Assembly (NCBI GenBank): GCA_019635875.1
Contig: JAHBYP010000004.1
Coordinates: 450,001 to 514,000 of the forward strand
Direction: 5' to 3'
Source of the DNA: Alphaproteobacteria bacterium
GTDB lineage: Bacteria > Pseudomonadota > Alphaproteobacteria > Reyranellales > Reyranellaceae
Length of the DNA: 64,000 nt
Shown: piece by piece, positions 59,021-64,000 of the stretch
How the letters are laid out: every line of letters begins with the position of its first letter
Position numbering within the stretch: position 1 is the stretch's first letter
The notes under the pieces: model-generated
The model's input: only the letters and a program-made list of their open reading frames with translations
What the model was told of the DNA's origin: nothing
Database searches by the model: none
Position numbers and translations under genes: made by a program

Positions 59021-61207
59021 ATGAAGCGCAGGACCTTCCTCATTGGATCCGCGGTCGCTGCCGGCGGCCTCGCCGTGGGATATCGAATGTGGAGCGGCAG
59101 CTTCGAGGCGCGCGCCGCCGCCCTCGTCGCCGGCAAGGGCGAGAGCCTTTTGGCGGGCTGGATCAAGATCGCGGCCGACGACACCGTCACGGTCTACATC
59201 CCGCATGTCGACATGGGCCAGGGTAGCCACACCGCGCTGGCTATGATGGCGGCCGACGAGCTCGACGCGGCCTGGCCCAGGGTGCGCACCGCGCGCGCGC
59301 CGGGCGACAAGGCCTTCGCCAACCGCTTCCTGGCGCGCGGCTGGATCATGCAGGGCCTGTCGGTGCCCTCCTTCCTCAGCGGCACCGTCGACATGGGTTT
59401 CGCCGAGGCGGCGCGCTTCATCAACCTGCAGATCACCGGCGGCTCGACCGCCGTGCGCTTCACCGGTCAGGCCGGCCTGCGCATCGTCGGCGCCGCGGCG
59501 CGCGTCATGCTGCTGCGCGCGGCGGCGCGGCGCTGGGACGTGCCGGTGGCCGAGCTCCGGACCGCCGACAGCGTGGTCAGCCACGACAGGAGCAGCCGGC
59601 GCGCCCGCTACGGCGAGCTTGCCGCCGAGGCGGCCGGACTGTCGGTGCCGTCGACGCCGACGCTGAAATCGGCGAAGGACTTCAGGATCATCGGCCGTTC
59701 GGTGCCGCGCCTGGACATCCCCGGCAAGGTCACCGGCGAGACGGTCTACGGCATCGATCTGCGCCTGCCCGACATGCGCTATGCCGCGGTCATGGCGGCG
59801 CCGGTGCATGGCGGCACCCTCACCTCGGTCGATCCGGCGCCGGCGCTGCGCATCAAGGGCGTCGAGCGCGTGCTGCCGTTCAAGGACTACGTCGCCGTCG
59901 TGGCACGCGGCTACTGGTCGGCGCGCAAGGGTCTGGCGGCCTTGAAGCCGGTCTTTTCCGATGGCGGCAATGGCGCCGCATCGAGCGCCACGCTCCAGGC
60001 GCAGCACGAGCGCGTGTTCGATGCCGGCGACGCCAGGAGCCTGCACGAGCGCGGCGATGCTGCCCAGGCGCTCAGCGGCAGGCACGTCGAGGCGACCTAC
60101 CACGTGCCGTTCCTGCACCAGGCGCCGCTCGAGCCGATCGCCGGCACTGCGCGGTTCAGGGACGGCAAGCTCACGGTTTGGGCCGGCGAGCAGGACGCGC
60201 TGGGCTCGACCGCGCTGCTCGCCAGGCTCACCGGCCTCGATGCCGCCGACATCGACCTGGTCACCATGCCGGTGGGCGGCGCCTTCGGCCGGCGCAGCGC
60301 GACGAGCGGCCACTATCTCGGTCAGTTCGCCGAGATCGCGCGTGCCATGGCGCCGTTTCCGGTGAAGACGATCTGGAGCCGCGAGGAGGAGTTCGCGCAG
60401 GGCGCCTATCGCCCGCAGGTCGCCAGCCGCATCCGCGCGGCGCTGGGCGCCGACGGCAGGCCGACCGCCTGGTCGCAGGTCTTCATCCACACCGACGGGA
60501 TCAACGAGGCCTTCAGCCTGCCCTACGCCATCGCCAGCCAGTCGCTGCGCTCGGTGGTCAGCCGGACGCATGTGCGCACCGGCAGCTGGCGCAGCGTGGC
60601 GCATACCCAGCACGGCTTCTACACGGAGTGCTTCATCGACGAGCTGGCGCATGCCGCCGGACGCGATCCCTTCGAGTACCGTCGCGACCTGCTGCCTCAG
60701 GGCTCGCGCGAACGGCGCGTGCTGGAGCTGGCGGCGCGGAAGTCCGGCTGGGGCCAGGCGCTGCCAAAGGGCCATGGCCGCGGCATCGCCCTGGTCGCCA
60801 GCTTCGGCTCGGTGGTCGCCCAGGTGGTCGAGGCTTCGCTCGATGCCGAAGGACTGCCGCGCGTGCATCGCGTCGTGGCGGCGGTCGATTGCGGCGGCGT
60901 CTGCCACCCCGACACGGCGCAGCAGCAGATCGAGGGCGGCATCCTGATGGGCCTGGGCGCGGCGATCGGCGAGCGGATCACCATCGAGCGCGGCATGGTG
61001 CAGCAGGTCAACTTCCCCGACTACCCGATCATGAGCATGGCGCGCACCCCGCCGGCGATCGAGGTGCACTTCGTCGCCAGCGACGCGCCATGGGGCGGGC
61101 TGGGCGAGCCCGGCGTGCCGCCCGTCGCGCCGGCCCTGGCCAATGCCCTGTTCGCCGCCACTGGCAAGCGCGTACGCAGGCTGCCGGTGCTGAAGCAGGC
61201 GGCATGA
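59021..61207 (+). CDS. iorB: Isoquinoline 1-oxidoreductase, molybdopterin subunit
   Basis: A 728-residue large subunit with a Tat signal, MKRRTFLIGSAVAAGG, so the holoenzyme is exported folded. It binds the molybdopterin cytosine dinucleotide and the catalytic base is E696 (GLGEPGVPPVAP). The Mo-site GGAFGRR loop is also present. The substrate is an N-heteroaromatic or aldehyde; 'isoquinoline' is the family name. A separate FAD subunit is absent, as expected for the IorAB type, which uses a cytochrome acceptor. Confidence 0.92.
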   Translation: MKRRTFLIGSAVAAGGLAVGYRMWSGSFEARAAALVAGKGESLLAGWIKIAADDTVTVYIPHVDMGQGSHTALAMMAADELDAAWPRVRTARAPGDKAFANRFLARGWIMQGLSVPSFLSGTVDMGFAEAARFINLQITGGSTAVRFTGQAGLRIVGAAARVMLLRAAARRWDVPVAELRTADSVVSHDRSSRRARYGELAAEAAGLSVPSTPTLKSAKDFRIIGRSVPRLDIPGKVTGETVYGIDLRLPDMRYAAVMAAPVHGGTLTSVDPAPALRIKGVERVLPFKDYVAVVARGYWSARKGLAALKPVFSDGGNGAASSATLQAQHERVFDAGDARSLHERGDAAQALSGRHVEATYHVPFLHQAPLEPIAGTARFRDGKLTVWAGEQDALGSTALLARLTGLDAADIDLVTMPVGGAFGRRSATSGHYLGQFAEIARAMAPFPVKTIWSREEEFAQGAYRPQVASRIRAALGADGRPTAWSQVFIHTDGINEAFSLPYAIASQSLRSVVSRTHVRTGSWRSVAHTQHGFYTECFIDELAHAAGRDPFEYRRDLLPQGSRERRVLELAARKSGWGQALPKGHGRGIALVASFGSVVAQVVEASLDAEGLPRVHRVVAAVDCGGVCHPDTAQQQIEGGILMGLGAAIGERITIERGMVQQVNFPDYPIMSMARTPPAIEVHFVASDAPWGGLGEPGVPPVAPALANALFAATGKRVRRLPVLKQAA

Positions 61208-61263
61208 GCTAGACTGTCCCGCTACGCGTCGGGCGTGTTCGACGCGTGTTGCGGGAGCGGTCC

Positions 61264-61533
61264 ATGCGAGGATGGCTGGTCGCGGCAGTGCTGCCGCCGC
61301 TGCTCGCCGGTTGCCAGGCACCGGCGCCACCCAGTCGCGAGCTCGCCTATTGCGAGGAGATGTTCGCGATCCACGAGCGCTATCTCCTGCCGCGCGACTT
61401 CCACGGCAACGAACGGCGCGATCCGATGGCCGATCTCGCCGTCGATCTGTGCCGTCGCAACCGCGCCAACGAAGGCATCCCGATCCTCGAGCACAAGCTG
61501 CGGCAATGGCGCTGGCCGTTGCCGGCGCGCTAG
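61264..61533 (+). CDS. Small lipoprotein (hypothetical)
   Basis: An 89-residue protein with lipobox LLAGC (Cys at 17) after a 14-residue hydrophobic stretch. The mature part has two cysteines and a helical charged C-terminus (EGIPILEHKLRQWRWPLPA). GGGAG lies 8 bases before the start. It sits between iorB and the GGT gene. Function unknown. Confidence 0.7.
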   Translation: MRGWLVAAVLPPLLAGCQAPAPPSRELAYCEEMFAIHERYLLPRDFHGNERRDPMADLAVDLCRRNRANEGIPILEHKLRQWRWPLPAR

Positions 61534-61574
61534 GGAGTCGGGATACTCCGCCCGCGCAAAGCGACGGAGCGGGC

Positions 61575-63269
61575 ATGACGTGGCGTAGTAAGGCGGGCAG
61601 TACCTTCACCTGCGAGAAGACGGCGGTCTCGGCTAGCCGCGGCATGGTGGTGACCAACCACCCGCTCGCCTCTGCGGCGGCGATCGAGATGCTGGCGGCG
61701 GGCGGCAACGCCATAGACGCCACCGTGTCGGCCCTGTTCACGCTCACCGTCGTCGAGCCGATGATGGTCGGCATCTTCGGCGGCGGCACCGCGGTGATCC
61801 GCCTCGCCGATGGCCGCGAGATCGTGCTCGACGGGCTGTCGACCGCACCGGCCATGACGCGGCCCGACAGCTACCGGCCGATCTCCGACACCTGGCCCGA
61901 CTACATGGAAGCCGAGGGTCGCGCCAACCGCGTCGGGCCCAAGGCCATCGCCGTGCCCGGCAACCTCAAAGCCTGGTGCGAGGTCGCCGAGCGTTTCGGC
62001 AGGCTGGGGCTCGCCGCCCTGATGGCCCCGGCGATCCGGCACGCCGAGACCGGCTTTCGCCTGTCGCCCTACCTCGCCACCTGCATCCAGGAGATCGAGC
62101 TCGACCTGGCGCTCGACAGCGAGATCGCCGCGGTCTTCCTGCCCGGCGGCACGCCGCTCAAGGCCGGCGACCTGCTGGCCCAGCGCGACTACGCCGGCAC
62201 CCTGCGCCAGATCGCCGAGGGCGGCCCCGAGATGCTGCACGGCGGCGAGCTGGGCCGACGCGTCGCGCGCTATCTCGAATCGGTCGGCTCGTTCATCCGC
62301 ATCGAAGACCTGGTCGACTACAGGACGATCGAGCGCCAGCCCGTCCGCGGCACCTATCGCGGCTTCGAGATCGTCGGCCCCGCCCCGCCCTGCTCCGGCG
62401 GCGTGCAGGCCGTGCAGATCCTCAACATCCTCGAGGCCTACGACGTCGGCGCGTCGGGCTTCGGCACGCCCCAGACGCTGCATCTGATGCTCGAGGCGCT
62501 GAAGATCGCGGCCGCCGACCGCCGCGCGGTGACCGCCGATCCGGCCTTCGTCGACGTGCCGGTCGCGCGCCTGACCTCGAAGGCCTATGCCGACCAGCGG
62601 CGCCGCGAGATCGATCCGAAGCGCGCCGCCGCCTTCGAGTCCCGCGCGCTATCCACCGAATCGGCCAACACGACCCATGTCACGATCGCCGACGGCGAGG
62701 GCAACATCATCACCTCGACGCAGACCCTCAACAGCCTGTTCGGCGCGCGCATCATGATCCCGGGCACCGGCATCATTCCCAACAACTACATGTATCTGTT
62801 CGATCCGCATCCCGGCAACGCGCTGTCGCTGCAGCCCGGCAAGCGCATCACGTCGGGCATCACCGCGCTGATCGTCAAGCGCGACGGCCGACCGGTCTTC
62901 GCGCTGGGCCTGCCCGGCGCGCATCGCATCCCGGCGACGGCGACGCAGGCGGTGATCAACATGATCGATCACGGCATGAGCATCCAGGAAGCGGTCGAGG
63001 CGCCGCGCGTCTTCACCTGGGGCCAGGAGGCCGAGCTCGAAAAAGGCTTCACGCCCGACGTGCGCGACACCGTCGCCGCGCTGGGCCATCGCGTGGCGCC
63101 GGTCGACCATGTCGCCGGCGGCATGTGCGCCATCGCCTTCGCCCCCGACGGCACGATGACCGGCGCCGCCTGCTGGCGGGCCGACGGCGTGCCGGTGGGC
63201 ATCGGCGGCGGCGAGGCGCGTCACGGCACCTCGTTCTGGCCCGATCCGCGCCGCGGCAGGGTCTACTGA
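61575..63269 (+). CDS. ggt: Gamma-glutamyltransferase family protein
   Basis: A 564-residue N-terminal nucleophile hydrolase of the GGT family. The autocleavage nucleophile is T366 in SANTTHVTIADGEG. A large-subunit start such as MVVTNHPLASAAAIEMLAAGGNAIDAT is also typical. It lacks an obvious signal peptide, so a cytoplasmic GGT-like acylase is possible. Substrates could be glutathione or other gamma-glutamyl compounds, or an acyl-amide as in cephalosporin-acylase relatives. Confidence 0.88.
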   Translation: MTWRSKAGSTFTCEKTAVSASRGMVVTNHPLASAAAIEMLAAGGNAIDATVSALFTLTVVEPMMVGIFGGGTAVIRLADGREIVLDGLSTAPAMTRPDSYRPISDTWPDYMEAEGRANRVGPKAIAVPGNLKAWCEVAERFGRLGLAALMAPAIRHAETGFRLSPYLATCIQEIELDLALDSEIAAVFLPGGTPLKAGDLLAQRDYAGTLRQIAEGGPEMLHGGELGRRVARYLESVGSFIRIEDLVDYRTIERQPVRGTYRGFEIVGPAPPCSGGVQAVQILNILEAYDVGASGFGTPQTLHLMLEALKIAAADRRAVTADPAFVDVPVARLTSKAYADQRRREIDPKRAAAFESRALSTESANTTHVTIADGEGNIITSTQTLNSLFGARIMIPGTGIIPNNYMYLFDPHPGNALSLQPGKRITSGITALIVKRDGRPVFALGLPGAHRIPATATQAVINMIDHGMSIQEAVEAPRVFTWGQEAELEKGFTPDVRDTVAALGHRVAPVDHVAGGMCAIAFAPDGTMTGAACWRADGVPVGIGGGEARHGTSFWPDPRRGRVY

Positions 63270-63276
63270 GATCTCC

Positions 63277-63303
63277 GTCATTCCGAGCGGAGCGAGGAAT
63301 GAC
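63277..63303. repeat. Half copy of family B repeat
   Basis: GTCATTCCGAGCGGAGCGAGGAATGAC is a short self-complementary unit between the convergent ggt and DUF917 genes. Confidence 0.75.
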
Positions 63304-63305
63304 CG

Positions 63306-64000
63306 CTAAGCGAGCGCCGACTTGTAGTCGAAATCGTAGCCGAAGCCTCGCGGGCCGACCCGGCCCAGCGCCTTGGGCGTCAGGAAGAAGCCCGGCGACG
63401 GCAGGGCGATCACGGTGATGCGCTGGCCGTAGCGCACCATCTCGGTGCCGACCGCCTCGCCCGACTCGCTGTCCATGGTGCAGATGATGTCGGGCGTGGT
63501 GGAGACGATCTCGCCATCGCGCCAGGCGACGGCGTACTCGTTCTGGAACTCCAGCTCGAAGTTCGAGCCGCGATCGCCGTCGAGCCCGAGCAGGCGCGCG
63601 CGGCCACGCAGGAAGCCCGCCGTGGCGCGCCGCTCGACGTCCTGGACCTTGCCCCTGAACAACACGGTGCCCCGCTCCGCCTCGACAAGCGCCGCCACGG
63701 CGTCCTCGCGCCGACGCCGCGCATCCTCGACGACTCGGCCGATGCGGATCGCCTTGGTCGTGGTGTGCAGGATGCCATGCTCCTTGACCTCGCGGCCGCT
63801 GCGCGGTGCCGTGCAGGCATTGGCGACCGAGCCCAGCTCGGCGACGATGCCGCGCGCGATGCGCTCGCGCCGTCTGGCATTCTCGGCATGCGGCACGACG
63901 ATCTCGTTGTCGCGGATGTCGGCCAGGATCAGCGGCACCAATGGCAGCTCGGCGATCGCGAAGCTGGTCATCTGGCCCTCGGGAAAGGCGCGGCCCATGG
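63306..64000 (-). CDS. DUF917 protein, N-terminus beyond the window
   Basis: The 3' part of a DUF917 family protein (about 230 of 350-370 residues). Recognised by MGRAFPEGQMTSFAIAELPL, VVEDARRRREDAVAALVE, FRGKVQDVERRATAGFLRG and NEYAVAWRDGEIVSTTPDI. Family members are often next to hydantoinase/oxoprolinase genes and may be the small partner of an N-methylhydantoinase-like complex. The frame continues past base 64000, so the start is not in view. Confidence 0.85.
   Translation of the reverse strand, partial: MGRAFPEGQMTSFAIAELPLVPLILADIRDNEIVVPHAENARRRERIARGIVAELGSVANACTAPRSGREVKEHGILHTTTKAIRIGRVVEDARRRREDAVAALVEAERGTVLFRGKVQDVERRATAGFLRGRARLLGLDGDRGSNFELEFQNEYAVAWRDGEIVSTTPDIICTMDSESGEAVGTEMVRYGQRITVIALPSPGFFLTPKALGRVGPRGFGYDFDYKSALA

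Noticed and set aside
58490..61855. 1121-codon minus-strand frame across iorAB
   Set aside because: Shadow of iorA and iorB; no domain motif, and both plus-strand genes have complete cofactor motifs and ribosome sites.

Overview
The window reads as a continuous chromosomal segment of a high-GC alphaproteobacterium. The signs are the gene families present (EipB/DUF1849, isoquinoline oxidoreductase IorAB, an AspRS of the non-discriminating type, acpP-fabF, PPK1) and dense intergenic palindromic repeats. Genus is not determinable by eye; a Rhodospirillales- or Hyphomicrobiales-like organism is an inference. About 75 protein genes, two tRNAs, two dispersed repeat families and several regulatory sites are supported.

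Layout. 1-5.6 kb: the end of one acyl-CoA ligase, a MetE-like methyltransferase, a second acyl-CoA ligase, and a minus-strand GNAT/methyltransferase/cupin operon. That operon is preceded by a complete-looking attenuator: promoter, 16-residue leader peptide with consecutive Trp-Tyr-Phe codons, and terminator. 5.8-15.7 kb: a 24-residue membrane peptide with a larger membrane protein, a ROK kinase, a 1058-residue BNR/sortilin-like protein, an MFS transporter, two tandem EipB paralogues, a glyoxylate/hydroxypyruvate reductase and a lipoprotein. 16-31.6 kb is mostly housekeeping: aspS and rnd (divergent), ppx, two divergent citrate-synthase-family genes of which one carries a DNA-binding domain, ppk1, sixA, an SDR, fabF, acpP and a DUF4139 protein.

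31.7-44 kb is the accessory part. Copies of the 3' end of tRNA-Asn recur at 33255 and 36356, marking an integrated island of about 4.4 kb (31983-36376) with no visible integrase. It carries a translationally coupled pair: a RusA-like resolvase and a PD-(D/E)xK/HEPN protein. Further right are a LysR-controlled SDR/reductase pair, a D5-type phage/plasmid helicase next to a long inverted repeat, and two adjacent caspase-fold proteins (C80-like and C14-like).

44-64 kb: a CrtI-like oxidoreductase, an ArsR-SRPBCC pair, Nudix-ribokinase, a run of sulfur/amino-acid genes (cysK, AlaX, mercaptopyruvate sulfurtransferase, TauD-like dioxygenase, cystathionine beta-lyase), a zur-like regulator with a small zinc-ribbon protein, hisI, a FAD oxidase, TetR-iorAB, gamma-glutamyltransferase and a truncated DUF917 protein.

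The most interesting observations are the aromatic-codon attenuator upstream of an acetyltransferase, the RusA-like/nuclease-HEPN operon on the tRNA island, a DUF559 endonuclease gene lying exactly between two arms of a dispersed palindromic repeat, the HTH-citrate synthase pair around an AT-rich dyad-filled intergenic region, and the twin caspase-fold genes. Start codons were set from Shine-Dalgarno sequence, spacing and family alignment from memory; no database search was run.
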